64,000 nt of DNA from Promethearchaeota archaeon. Its GTDB lineage: Archaea; Asgardarchaeota; Lokiarchaeia; Sigyniarchaeales; SOKP01. The translations under genes were made by a program, and so were the position numbers. Where the stretch lies: positions 227,107 through 291,106 of the forward strand of contig JALGVJ010000001.1 in assembly GCA_029838195.1 (NCBI GenBank), written 5' to 3'. Below, in pieces: positions 25,218 to 34,380 of the stretch (its first letter is position 1; the number at the start of each line of letters is the position of its first letter). The notes beneath the pieces are model-generated. The model saw nothing but the letters and a program-made list of their open reading frames with translations, did not search any database and was not told the DNA's origin.

Positions 25218-26345
25218 TTAATCTTTTTTTTTCTCGAGATCCTTAACCACGAGAGAGACGAGATAAGATTTTAAAAAAGACAAAATTTCCTCGATTACCT
25301 CCTTTTTTCTAACCTTATTCGAATGTAAATTGAAATCCGCCCCGATGAAATTAAATAGAAATCTTATTTTTGAAAATAGTTGCTCTCTCGATAAAATATT
25401 CCATTGATACTCGTCTAACAAGTAAGGGAGTAATGAAAGGGAAGCATTGATACCTTGATATTTTTGCAAAATAGAATTTAAGATTTTTTCAAATTGCTTT
25501 TCAGAAATTTCCTTATTTTCATTTAAGGTATTATAATATTCATGTACAACTTGAGGTGTAAGCTTATATCGTTCTAATTTTGAAAATAAATTATTTTGCG
25601 TGCTTGAAGTTAAATTTTCTTGGAATGCAATAGCTCTTTTTACGCCTTTAATTATCACGCGTCCGATCAATTCTCCTAATTTCGAATGCTTTCCAGCATT
25701 CGTGAGAGTAATGGAAGAATCCATGTTTCCTATCAATATACATCCATCCGTGCCCGTTCCCGTTGCAATTCCCGTCGAATATTTGCTTCCGATCAGTAAT
25801 TCTTGTAAAGCAACGGATTTTGCTTCCGTACAAGTAATTAATGCCCTGGTCAATGTACCGGGAGATAAACGGGCATTAATTTGTACTAACATGTTAATAG
25901 TGCCGGATATTTTTTTGCTCTCAGATAATTTTCGTTCATCAAAAGAACTTGGGTCTCCTGCTCGTGCCGCATTTCCTTTTGTCCCAGCTGTAATAATTGC
26001 GCATGCGGAAAGCCCCTCATGACTCATGATGGTCAAAGATGCATTTTTCATGTCCGCCGTTGTACTAATGCCGGTAGTGTGGCTAGGGGAAAGCCCTAGA
26101 TTTTTAGCTACTTGAATCAAGTGTTGTTCATAGGTTAGTCCTTCTAAATCATATTCGTTGTAAGTTCCCTTTTTCCCATCATAATTGTACACGTATTTTA
26201 AATGTTCGGCATATCCGCCATTAAATATTGAAGTACTTACGACATTCCGCTTTCCGTTAAATTTTATGACAATGGCTTTAGGATAAAGATAAGGATAAAG
26301 ATAAACATCATCTCCCAGCGGCGTTTTTAAGCATCTTAGGCTCAT
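25218..26345 (-). CDS. cbiZ: Adenosylcobinamide amidohydrolase
   Basis: A 375-residue enzyme that hydrolyses the aminopropanol amide of adenosylcobinamide or pseudocobalamin to give adenosylcobyric acid for remodelling. CbiZ signatures are ATAG-like ITAGTKGNAARAGDP, GTINMLVQINARLSPG, TEAKSVALQEL and SKYSTGIATGTGTDG. The last 130 residues, rich in charge and helices, extend beyond the core domain and are not seen in all homologues. It lies four bases after cobY, so the two are translationally linked. Its presence shows that incomplete or foreign corrinoids are salvaged. Confidence 0.93.
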   Translation of the reverse strand: MSLRCLKTPLGDDVYLYPYLYPKAIVIKFNGKRNVVSTSIFNGGYAEHLKYVYNYDGKKGTYNEYDLEGLTYEQHLIQVAKNLGLSPSHTTGISTTADMKNASLTIMSHEGLSACAIITAGTKGNAARAGDPSSFDERKLSESKKISGTINMLVQINARLSPGTLTRALITCTEAKSVALQELLIGSKYSTGIATGTGTDGCILIGNMDSSITLTNAGKHSKLGELIGRVIIKGVKRAIAFQENLTSSTQNNLFSKLERYKLTPQVVHEYYNTLNENKEISEKQFEKILNSILQKYQGINASLSLLPYLLDEYQWNILSREQLFSKIRFLFNFIGADFNLHSNKVRKKEVIEEILSFLKSYLVSLVVKDLEKKKD

Positions 26346-26349
26346 GGTT

Positions 26350-27009
26350 TCACTCCTTTTTTATTTTTTTCATGGCATTCATGTAATCTTTAATCGTGTT
26401 AATATTATATAATAAATCTCTCTCTTCATTCAAATAAATTGCTTGTTCAATAGAGGGTAAACCTATATAATTTCCATCCAATAAATTAATTCCTATGGGA
26501 TATAATGAGCACGATTTACCTTCAAGTTCCATATCAATCGTGCTATAACCCGTAATTCCTTCTTTTTTTAATAAACTTTCATGAGACATGACACTCATGG
26601 CAGGTTTATTTTTTAAAAAATATTGTTCGATGATGCGTTCTAAATATTTTGGCTTAATTAAGGGAAGATCAGCCGTGATTGTAATAATCCTTTTCAAATG
26701 TAATTTTTGCACTACATGCTTTAAATCATGATGATATCCCTTGCCGGGCGTTCGAATTATTTCAATAGGATGTCCTAAAGATATAAGAAAGGATTCTGTT
26801 TTAGGAACATGAGGTGAAGTAGCAATAATGACCCGATTAATTGATTTCACGTTTAATACTGCTTCCATGACTCGTTCGATTAAAGTTTTTTCTCCAAATT
26901 TTAAAAGGGTTTTTTCATGATGTTCAAGCTTTAATTTTTCAAAATCAAATCTAGAACTTTTTCCACCAGCCATTATTACACCCGTGATTTCAATCAATTT
27001 CTTCACCAT
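26350..27009 (-). CDS. cobY: GTP:adenosylcobinamide-phosphate guanylyltransferase, archaeal type
   Basis: A 219-residue nucleotidyltransferase of the MobA-like fold. The nucleotide-binding start is VIMAGGKSSRF (11-21) and the metal-binding Asp114 lies in TADLPL. This archaeal enzyme replaces the kinase/guanylyltransferase CobU and makes adenosyl-GDP-cobinamide for CobS. It sits between cobS (14-base gap) and cbiZ (4-base gap). Confidence 0.92.
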   Translation of the reverse strand: MVKKLIEITGVIMAGGKSSRFDFEKLKLEHHEKTLLKFGEKTLIERVMEAVLNVKSINRVIIATSPHVPKTESFLISLGHPIEIIRTPGKGYHHDLKHVVQKLHLKRIITITADLPLIKPKYLERIIEQYFLKNKPAMSVMSHESLLKKEGITGYSTIDMELEGKSCSLYPIGINLLDGNYIGLPSIEQAIYLNEERDLLYNINTIKDYMNAMKKIKKE

Positions 27010-27023
27010 GTAAGTTCACTGAA

Positions 27024-27884
27024 TTATATTAAATTTAGAGAATAAAAAATTATAATGAAGATCAAGCAAAAAAGACGCGTACATTCATTTAATGCTCCCA
27101 TGCAATCTCCCGTGAAGCCCTTGAAGTTCTTGTAAGCAATTCTCATGATTAATAATAATGATAAGAAAGTACTAATGAAGGCAATGAAGAATACGCTAAA
27201 AATAGAATAATAATTAAAAATTGAAAAGGCTTCAATTGAAATTAAAAAATTTGGTAGAACCAAAATGGTATTTGTCATGAAAGAATAGATCGAATTCAAG
27301 ATAATAGTAAGATAAATGAGCACGCATGTAAGAATGAGGGAATAAATAAATTGCATTACCGAATTTTTCTCCATGAAAGGTCGCACTATTTCTGTATCAG
27401 CAGATTTACCTAAAGAGCAAGCAGCTACCATTGAAAATTTAGCGCAGACTTCTGCTATCAATAAAGATATAATGATATGAGATTTAGAAAATGCAATAGA
27501 AAAACCAGTTAAACTCATGATGATGAATCCTAATGAAAAACCGCCGGCTCCAATCGAGACATCGTGCATTATTTTGATTTTATGTTCGGCTGTTCCCCTT
27601 GCCATGATACCGTCACCAAAATCAATCAGTCCATCCAGATGATGAGCGCCCGTGAGATAAATGAGAATCCCCAATATAATAAAGCCAACTATTGTGGCGG
27701 GTAAAAATTTAAATAGAATCAGAGCAATTATACTTCCTATTAAAGCTAGAACCCATCCAACTAGAGGAGAGAGCCAAAAAACAGCGGCAACATCTTCATA
27801 GTTATTTAATTCGACCTTCACGGGAATTCTTGTCAAAAAAAACAAATTATACTTAATTTTTTTCATTATATTGATTTTCTTCAT
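27024..27884 (-). CDS. cobS: Adenosylcobinamide-GDP ribazoletransferase (cobalamin synthase)
   Basis: A 286-residue polytopic membrane enzyme with about seven helices. The active-site pattern of the family is plain: SPLVGW (39-44), then GAHHLDGLIDFGDGIMA (79-95) with Asp84, Asp88 and Asp91, and MHDVSIGAGG. It joins GDP-cobinamide with alpha-ribazole (or its phosphate) to form the nucleotide loop. A possible later start, MKKIKYN (codon 7), leaves the domain intact. One base separates it from cbiB. Confidence 0.94.
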   Translation of the reverse strand: MKKINIMKKIKYNLFFLTRIPVKVELNNYEDVAAVFWLSPLVGWVLALIGSIIALILFKFLPATIVGFIILGILIYLTGAHHLDGLIDFGDGIMARGTAEHKIKIMHDVSIGAGGFSLGFIIMSLTGFSIAFSKSHIIISLLIAEVCAKFSMVAACSLGKSADTEIVRPFMEKNSVMQFIYSLILTCVLIYLTIILNSIYSFMTNTILVLPNFLISIEAFSIFNYYSIFSVFFIAFISTFLSLLLIMRIAYKNFKGFTGDCMGALNECTRLFCLIFIIIFYSLNLI

Positions 27885-27885
27885 C

Positions 27886-28992
27886 TTAGAACCCCCTGAT
27901 TAAATATAAAACAAAATAACAGACTATGGTTAAAAAAAGAATGAACATGTAACTCGTGAGTTTTATTATTTTATAAGATTCTTCAATGTCAGAAATTTCT
28001 AAAGATTTTTTTGGAGTACCAAGAACATACTTTCCAATTTTTTCTAACTGAACGCCTAATAGGCCCGCCATCGCTCCCATTGTCCAACCCGCATTCACGC
28101 TTTCTAACGAATTACGCTCATTTTTCAACACGCGAAGGGCATTTTTTATATCTTTTCTCAATAAGAAGCCGGCACATAAAATAAAAAAGGCAGTAAGCCG
28201 AGCAGGAATGTAATTTGCGATATCATCCATTCGAGCAGAAAACCATCCAATATTGCGAAATTTTGGATTTTTATATCCTACAATGCTATCAGCGGTGTTT
28301 ATCATTCGATACATGTAAGCAAGGGGAAGTCCCAATAATAATAACCATGCACTTGATACATGGAATATTTTAACCATGAGTGCAGCAAAAATGTTTCCAA
28401 TAAGGTAAAACCAAAAAACACTAGTAATACTATCTGTTGAGCTCTCAGCAATGCATTCAACGGTTGCGGAAATGATATGAACTTTATCAAGAGATGTGGT
28501 ATCTCTTCTCACGATAAAAGATAAATGATGACGAGCAGAGGGTAAATCTTCATTTTTTATCCCTTGAATAATGGGTTTGGACACGTCTCCCAAGTTTTTA
28601 AGCGCAAAACTCCATTTAAAAACAAATGCACTAATTAATGAATAAATTATAATGTTGTATAAAGTATACTCCTTCCATGAAAGGAAAAAATTATTATTAA
28701 CGATCCACCAAGAACCAATCTGGATTAAAAAAAGAGGAATCCAAACAATTGCGATTGAAATTATTAAAATTACGCTTCCAAATAACTTTTGTAACAATGG
28801 ATTTTGGACCTTCATTACTAAATTTTTAAACAAGATGAAAAGATTGCCCATTAGATTAACAGGATGGTATTTTACATGAGGATCTCCAATTATTCCATCG
28901 ATTAATAGGGCAAATAATACTGTGAGAAGAGTAATCAGGGGAAAATAAATATTTAATACCAAAAAATTCATTTTTCTTTTGATTCCTCTCAT
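27886..28992 (-). CDS. cbiB: Adenosylcobinamide-phosphate synthase
   Basis: A 368-residue membrane protein that condenses cobyric acid with aminopropanol phosphate. It shows IDGIIGDPHVKYHPVNLMG near the start (in parts DGIIGDP and HPVNLMG), the SFIVRRDT segment, and NTADSIVGYKN in the C-terminal half. About five to six hydrophobic segments are present. The start ATG overlaps the cobQ stop codon in an ATGA arrangement, so translation is coupled. Confidence 0.93.
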   Translation of the reverse strand: MRGIKRKMNFLVLNIYFPLITLLTVLFALLIDGIIGDPHVKYHPVNLMGNLFILFKNLVMKVQNPLLQKLFGSVILIISIAIVWIPLFLIQIGSWWIVNNNFFLSWKEYTLYNIIIYSLISAFVFKWSFALKNLGDVSKPIIQGIKNEDLPSARHHLSFIVRRDTTSLDKVHIISATVECIAESSTDSITSVFWFYLIGNIFAALMVKIFHVSSAWLLLLGLPLAYMYRMINTADSIVGYKNPKFRNIGWFSARMDDIANYIPARLTAFFILCAGFLLRKDIKNALRVLKNERNSLESVNAGWTMGAMAGLLGVQLEKIGKYVLGTPKKSLEISDIEESYKIIKLTSYMFILFLTIVCYFVLYLIRGF

Positions 28993-30503
28993 GTATTAAT
29001 TAATGTCATGAGGTCGTCCATGTTCAGGTGTTTTTCCACGACTGTTGCCAACTTATCGATATTAATTTCAATTAATTCTTTATATTTAACCAGGGGTTCG
29101 TGATATTCTTTTCTTCCTTGCTTCCGCATGAAAAGGTATTCCAAGAATTTTTCTCTAAATTCATCCGTGTTAAAAAATCCATGAAGTAAACAACCAAATA
29201 CATTTTTTTTATCATTAATAGCTCCTGCGAAGCTATTATCATGATTATTCGCTTCGGCTATGATTTTTAATAAATAATTGGCACGCGGCTCGTGAATGAT
29301 TTTACCCATGTGAATTTCATATCCACTCACGATAAAGCCCTTACATGATGGCAAGCCGATAATCTGAGCCTTCACTTGTTTAGTAATTTTTTTATATGTT
29401 GTAAATTCGGTGGAAATGGGTAATAAATCTAATCCTCCGTGAATATCATCTTCATCTCCTTCAATTTTCTTGTCTATTATGTTCTTTCCTAACATCTGAT
29501 ACCCTCCACAAATCCCTAGAATTAGAACATTTTTTTGGGCTAACTCCTTTAATTTAGAAAAGAATCCTTTTTCCTTTAACCATTGCAAATCTTTTACAGT
29601 ATTTTTTGTACCCGGTAAGATGATTAGATCTGCATGATTCAATTCATGTGGTTCTGAAATATAAGAAATATGAACAGAAGGCTCCCAGCTCAAAATCTCA
29701 AAATCGTTAAAATTGGAAATCCTGGGAAATCTAATTATTTTTACCTCAATTTGCCCTGAAGTCTCAAGGTGATCTTCTAAAGAAAGCGAATCTTCAGCTG
29801 GAATTTTTAAATCTTCAATATAAGGGATTACGCCATTACATTTAATGCCAATCAATTCTTCTAATTGCTTAATACCTGGTTCTAAAATGCTTACATCGCC
29901 TCGGAATTTATTTATGATAAAATATTTAATTCGCTTTTGGTCTTCAGCATGTAATAGTTTAATGGTACCATAGATGGAAGCAAAAACCCCGCCTCTATCA
30001 ATATCTCCAATTAATATCACGGGCGCATTTAATAGTCGAGCAACAAACATGTTTGAAATATCCTTATCATATAAATTTATTTCAGCAGGACTTCCTGCTC
30101 CTTCAATTATGATTAAATCATATTTTCTTTTCAATATTTGAGCAACTTCTTTCACATGAGAAATTAATCGGGGAACAAGGTCATCATAATATTCATTTAC
30201 TTTATAATCAGCGAAAGGTTTCCCCATTAATATGATTTGAGAAGCATTATTTCCTTTTGGCTTTAATAATATGGGATTGAAAATAGCTTGAGGTTCAATC
30301 CTTGCAGCAATAGCTTGCACCGCTTGAGAATAAGCAATTTCAGCCCCATTTTTAGTGACATGAGAATTCAAGGACATGTTTTGCGCTTTAAAAGGTGCCA
30401 CCGTGAAGCCTTTATTATTAAAAATTCTACATAAGGCGGCAACTAAAAGCGATTTACCCGCGTGAGAAGAAGTACCTTGAATCATTAGGGCTTTACCTTT
30501 CAT
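28989..30503 (-). CDS. cobQ: Cobyric acid synthase
   Basis: A 504-residue glutamine-dependent amidotransferase adding four amides to adenosylcobyrinic acid a,c-diamide. The N-terminal dethiobiotin-synthetase-like domain has the P-loop GTSSHAGKS (10-18), FKAQNMSLNS and GDIDRGGVFAS. The C-terminal GATase domain has the nucleophile Cys332 in LGICGGYQMLG and a late LLHGFF His. It overlaps cbiB by four bases. As the only amidating corrin-ring enzyme in the window, it suggests import of cobyrinic-type precursors, or ring synthesis genes elsewhere. Confidence 0.95.
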   Translation of the reverse strand: MKGKALMIQGTSSHAGKSLLVAALCRIFNNKGFTVAPFKAQNMSLNSHVTKNGAEIAYSQAVQAIAARIEPQAIFNPILLKPKGNNASQIILMGKPFADYKVNEYYDDLVPRLISHVKEVAQILKRKYDLIIIEGAGSPAEINLYDKDISNMFVARLLNAPVILIGDIDRGGVFASIYGTIKLLHAEDQKRIKYFIINKFRGDVSILEPGIKQLEELIGIKCNGVIPYIEDLKIPAEDSLSLEDHLETSGQIEVKIIRFPRISNFNDFEILSWEPSVHISYISEPHELNHADLIILPGTKNTVKDLQWLKEKGFFSKLKELAQKNVLILGICGGYQMLGKNIIDKKIEGDEDDIHGGLDLLPISTEFTTYKKITKQVKAQIIGLPSCKGFIVSGYEIHMGKIIHEPRANYLLKIIAEANNHDNSFAGAINDKKNVFGCLLHGFFNTDEFREKFLEYLFMRKQGRKEYHEPLVKYKELIEINIDKLATVVEKHLNMDDLMTLINT

Positions 30504-30516
30504 GAATTATCCCCAT

Positions 30517-30870
30517 TTATTCTTTCTTGTTTTCTTTTAAGATTTTTTTTCGAAGAGCTAAAAGGTTCTCTCTTGAGATTAAATCAAAATTTTCATCGAG
30601 TTCTATCAAGCCTTTTAAAATTTTCTCGGCATTTTTTCTCACGTGTGGAAAAATACAGGAAGAGCATGCCCAAACGGGTTCTTTCGTAATTGAACTCAAT
30701 TTTTCAAAACCGCCAGTATCCATTTCATGACAAGGGTAAAAAGGGCAATAACAAAAAGTACAATCTTCTAAGCCCTCATGACATGGAAAATAGGGGCACT
30801 CTTTATCCAATCCAATAATGGTTTTTCGTTTCATTGCTTCTTTTATGAGCTTCCTCCCTTTCTCATGCAT
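30517..30870 (-). CDS. Cysteine-rich small-domain protein of the cobalamin operon
   Basis: A 117-residue protein whose first 85 residues contain nine Cys: ECPYFPCHEG, EDCTFCYCPFYPCH and ACSSCIFPH. This matches the Cys-rich small domain often encoded next to, or fused with, archaeal and bacterial cobalamin genes (cobD, cbiZ). The Cys spacing suggests Fe-S or zinc sites. The C-terminal third is helical and charged. It lies between cobD and cobQ with gaps of 24 and 13 bases, so it is part of the operon. Its reaction is not known; a redox role in cobalt reduction or an adenosylation step is possible. Confidence 0.85.
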   Translation of the reverse strand: MHEKGRKLIKEAMKRKTIIGLDKECPYFPCHEGLEDCTFCYCPFYPCHEMDTGGFEKLSSITKEPVWACSSCIFPHVRKNAEKILKGLIELDENFDLISRENLLALRKKILKENKKE

Positions 30871-30894
30871 TTGATTTAAAATTTCTATTCACTC

Positions 30895-32037
30895 CTATTT
30901 TTTAATTTTTAAATTCAATACATTTTTAAGGCTCATTATTAATTTTTCATTGGATTCTCTCTCTTTAATTGAAATTCTAAAGAAGAACTCATCCAATCCT
31001 TTATAATTGGAACAATCCCTAATTAAAATACCTTCTTGCAATAAAGCATTTTTAATTGATCGTGCCGTGATGCCCATTTTTCTCGTATTAATTAAAAAAA
31101 AATTGGAATCAGACGGATAAATTTTCAAGTCGGGGTATTGATTTAAAAAATTTAATAAATATTCCTTTTCTGTTTGAATTAATTGACGGGTTTTTTCTAT
31201 TAACGTGCCATTATTTAAAACGTGCTGGGCACATTCTTGCGCAATGCAATTAACAGGCCATAATTCTTGACCATTTTTCAGGTATTGAATTATTTCAGGA
31301 GTACTAATTCCAAAACCAATGCGTAAACCTGGTAAACCAAAAAATTTCGTAAAACTCCTAGCAATGAAAATGTTATTATATTGATTTATTTTATTTTTAA
31401 AGGAATTATGTTCTCCCGTGAATTCGATAAAAGCTTCATCTAAAAAAACTAAAATATTTTTCTCAGAGGCGGTTTCTATAATTGTTAAAATTTCTTTAGA
31501 ATCATCCAATGCTCCATTGGGATTATTTGGATTGCACATGATGATAATTTTTGTTTTAGAACTGACTTTTTCAAGCACTTTTTCGCTTTTTAAAAGAAAA
31601 TCATTTTTCTCCTCTCGCCATGCATTAACAACCTTACAATTATTTCTTTTAATAGCCCAATCATATTCAGTAAAAGTAGGGTGAACCACAATAACTTCAT
31701 CTTTCTCCACCAAAAACATGTCGCAAAATAATCGAATGAGTTCCATCGAGCCTGCTCCAATGAGTAGGTTATCTGGTGAAAGAGAATTTCCGAAATATTT
31801 AACTAGAGCATTTTTTACAGTAGTTGAATTAGAATCAGGATACAATAAAATTGAATTTAGACTTTTTTCAAGAAGGTTCTTGAAAATATCAGTAGATATT
31901 AGAGGATTAATGTTTGTACTATAGTCTAATATGTTTCCCTCGTGTGCTTCGGAAGAGATTGCATGTATTTCGCCCCCATGCCTCTCGTGAGTTAAATCCA
32001 TCAATGATTTTTTAAAAATTCTATTCAGATCTGCCAA
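30895..32037 (-). CDS. cobD: L-threonine-O-3-phosphate decarboxylase
   Basis: A 380-residue pyridoxal-phosphate enzyme of the histidinol-phosphate aminotransferase fold. HGGEI near the start (20-24), DYSTNINP (39-46), NPNNPNG (169-175), Asp200 in FLDEAFIEF and the Schiff-base Lys231 in SFTKFFGLPGLRIG match CobD rather than HisC. It makes aminopropanol phosphate for CbiB. It is encoded four bases after btuD. No threonine kinase gene (PduX or BluE type) is in the window. Confidence 0.9.
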   Translation of the reverse strand: MADLNRIFKKSLMDLTHERHGGEIHAISSEAHEGNILDYSTNINPLISTDIFKNLLEKSLNSILLYPDSNSTTVKNALVKYFGNSLSPDNLLIGAGSMELIRLFCDMFLVEKDEVIVVHPTFTEYDWAIKRNNCKVVNAWREEKNDFLLKSEKVLEKVSSKTKIIIMCNPNNPNGALDDSKEILTIIETASEKNILVFLDEAFIEFTGEHNSFKNKINQYNNIFIARSFTKFFGLPGLRIGFGISTPEIIQYLKNGQELWPVNCIAQECAQHVLNNGTLIEKTRQLIQTEKEYLLNFLNQYPDLKIYPSDSNFFLINTRKMGITARSIKNALLQEGILIRDCSNYKGLDEFFFRISIKERESNEKLIMSLKNVLNLKIKK

Positions 32038-32041
32038 AATA

Positions 32042-33295
32042 TTATCCTCTCATGTTATTTAAAATTTTCAAAATATCTTCTGCTTTTTTCACGATTTTCA
32101 CGTTGTCTCTCTTCTTTAATTCATTATAGATTCGTATTGCTGAGCCACCAGTATAATCTCTTTCTTCAATTGGCTCTTTTTCATGAATTATGATTGGTTT
32201 ATCGGACTCTTGTAAAATTTCTAAATTTCCCAAGTTATATTTTCCAAAAGGGAGATTTGCCAGAACCACCACATCGACCTTCTTTAAAAAATCTTTTAAT
32301 TTAAGTTTTGATTCCTCAGTTATCGGAGAAAAAGGTGCCTCTGATACGATCTTATAATTCAATTCACTTGCTAAAGTATGATCATCATCTAACACATTAA
32401 TGATTCCAATAGATACGTCATGAGTATTTAAACTTGGTAAAAATTCTACAGCAGATCCTCCTCCTGCGATTACATGGACCTTTTTAGCGTTTTTCCTTAT
32501 AGCTCTATTGTTTGAATCTTCTTGAATGTTTAATAGCGTGACGAATATCGAATTTGTATAAATATTTTTTCTCACAACGACATCAACATTATACACTGCT
32601 TTGATATTTTCTCGCGTGATTATCTCTTCCACGGTACCAAATGCTTTAATCTTTCCATCATTCAATAAAATTAATCTATCACAAAATTGTGCCGCTAAAT
32701 TTAAATCGTGAAGTACAGCAATGATTATTTTACCTTTTTCCACGTAATTTCTCATCATCATCATGAATTCGATTTTATAATTAATGTCCAAATGCGTGGT
32801 AGGCTCGTCTAAAAGAATGATCTTGCTATTCTGGGCCAATGCTCTACCAATTATGACCTTTTGTAATTCACCTCCGCTTAATTCATTGAAACTTCTCTTC
32901 TTGAGCTCAAGTAGTTTTAATTTTTTTAATATTTCCTCCACGATGTACTTATCTTCAGGAGACTCTTGTGAAAATCTGCCAATATGGGAATATCTCCCCA
33001 TCATCACGATTTCTTCCACGGTATAATCAAAATTAATGGAGGTCGTTTGGGGAACCATGGCTATTTTTTTGGCAATTTCCCGTGGATCCATCGTATTTAT
33101 TAAAATATCATCCACGATCACTTCCCCTAATTCCGATTTCAACACGCCACTCAATATTTTTAAAAAAGTAGTTTTACCGCTCCCATTGGGCCCCAAGATA
33201 CCATACAAGAACCCTTTTTGAAAATGTATCGTGATATCTTTTAGAACTAATTTACTTCCATAATTAAAACTAATATCATTAGCACTGATAGTCAA
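32042..33295 (-). CDS. btuD: Corrinoid ABC transporter ATPase with C-terminal extension
   Basis: A 417-residue ATPase. Walker A is GPNGSGKTT (35-43), the ABC signature LSGGE (139-143), Walker B LLDEP (161-165), and HDLN the switch. Residues about 1-255 form the normal domain. The remaining 160 residues are a second alpha/beta domain (KVHVIAGGGSAVEFL, DVVVLANLPFGKYNL, GGSAIRIYNEL) found in some archaeal BtuD proteins; the GGGS pattern suggests a nucleotide or corrinoid site. It powers the BtuCF permease encoded upstream and is followed by cobD after four bases. Confidence 0.92.
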   Translation of the reverse strand: MTISANDISFNYGSKLVLKDITIHFQKGFLYGILGPNGSGKTTFLKILSGVLKSELGEVIVDDILINTMDPREIAKKIAMVPQTTSINFDYTVEEIVMMGRYSHIGRFSQESPEDKYIVEEILKKLKLLELKKRSFNELSGGELQKVIIGRALAQNSKIILLDEPTTHLDINYKIEFMMMMRNYVEKGKIIIAVLHDLNLAAQFCDRLILLNDGKIKAFGTVEEIITRENIKAVYNVDVVVRKNIYTNSIFVTLLNIQEDSNNRAIRKNAKKVHVIAGGGSAVEFLPSLNTHDVSIGIINVLDDDHTLASELNYKIVSEAPFSPITEESKLKLKDFLKKVDVVVLANLPFGKYNLGNLEILQESDKPIIIHEKEPIEERDYTGGSAIRIYNELKKRDNVKIVKKAEDILKILNNMRG

Positions 33296-33338
33296 ATGTG
33301 CACCACGCTCACTTCTTTTAATAAAATAATTAAAATTT

Positions 33339-34370
33339 TTATTTTAATTCTCCCAATGCTTTCTTTTTTATGACGAGATATAAGAAAAAAGGCCCACCCA
33401 TGAGCGCCGTAAAGATCCCTACTGGAATTTCTCGTGGTGAAATCAATGTTCGAGCCAAAAGATCTGCCCATACTAAAATTAATGCTCCAAAAATGCCCGA
33501 AAGAGGGATTAACTTGCGGTTGTCACTTCCGGTAAGCAAGCGCATGGAATGAGGAATAATGAGCCCTACAAATCCGATACTTCCGCAAAACGCGACTGCC
33601 GTGGACGTTAATAAAGTCATGAGCAATAATATCACTTTTTTTGAACGTTCTACATTTACACCGATGGTTTGGGCAGCTTCATCCCCAAATACCATCACGT
33701 TTAAGTCTTTAGCATAAAAAAATAATGCAATCGAACAAGGTATCATTGAAATTAAAGTAATATAGACTTTATTCCACGAGATTCCCCAAAAACTCCCCAT
33801 CAAGTAAGAGAGAATAAAATGTGCCTTGCTTTCGGAAAAATATAAAATAAAACTCGTCAAGGCTGAAAAAAAGAAGGAGATTGCAATGCCGGATAAAAGC
33901 AAGGCCGATGTGGATAAACGAAACGTAGTCTGAGAAAGCTCATATACTAACAATATTGCAAACATGGCAAATAGGAAAGAAACTAAAGGAAGCGTGAATA
34001 ACGAAAAGATCGTGGCTCCAAGAACAACCATCAATGCAGTTCCGAAACCTGCAGCAGAAGAAATACCAATGATATAAGGATCTACAATGGGATTTCGAAA
34101 TAATCCTTGAGCTGCCACGCCTGCCATGCCCAACATCGCACCAACAACAGCAGCCATGATTACTCTCGGAATTCTAATGTAAATGATTATTCTCTGTTCT
34201 CCTAATGTCCATGTTTGAGGAAGATCAAATCCTATTGCATCCAAAATGATATACCAAATGGTTCTAAATTCAATATGAACGGAACCAATATAAATTGCAA
34301 AAAACATGCTAAATAGTAAGAAAAAAAAAGAAAAAATTAAAATAATAAAATTCCTTGCCATGAATCGCAT
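33339..34370 (-). CDS. btuC: Corrinoid ABC transporter permease (FecCD family)
   Basis: A 343-residue membrane protein with about ten helices. Family landmarks are RIPRVIMAAVVGAMLGMAGVAAQG (seen as RIPRVIMAA and GVAAQG), RNPIVDPYIIGISSAAGFG in parts, and near the end GFVGLIIPHSMRLLTGSDNR with the coupling loop that meets BtuD. It follows btuF after ten bases. The start chosen is the first Met, one residue before a second one. Confidence 0.93.
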   Translation of the reverse strand: MRFMARNFIILIFSFFFLLFSMFFAIYIGSVHIEFRTIWYIILDAIGFDLPQTWTLGEQRIIIYIRIPRVIMAAVVGAMLGMAGVAAQGLFRNPIVDPYIIGISSAAGFGTALMVVLGATIFSLFTLPLVSFLFAMFAILLVYELSQTTFRLSTSALLLSGIAISFFFSALTSFILYFSESKAHFILSYLMGSFWGISWNKVYITLISMIPCSIALFFYAKDLNVMVFGDEAAQTIGVNVERSKKVILLLMTLLTSTAVAFCGSIGFVGLIIPHSMRLLTGSDNRKLIPLSGIFGALILVWADLLARTLISPREIPVGIFTALMGGPFFLYLVIKKKALGELK

Positions 34371-34380
34371 GTTTCCTCAC

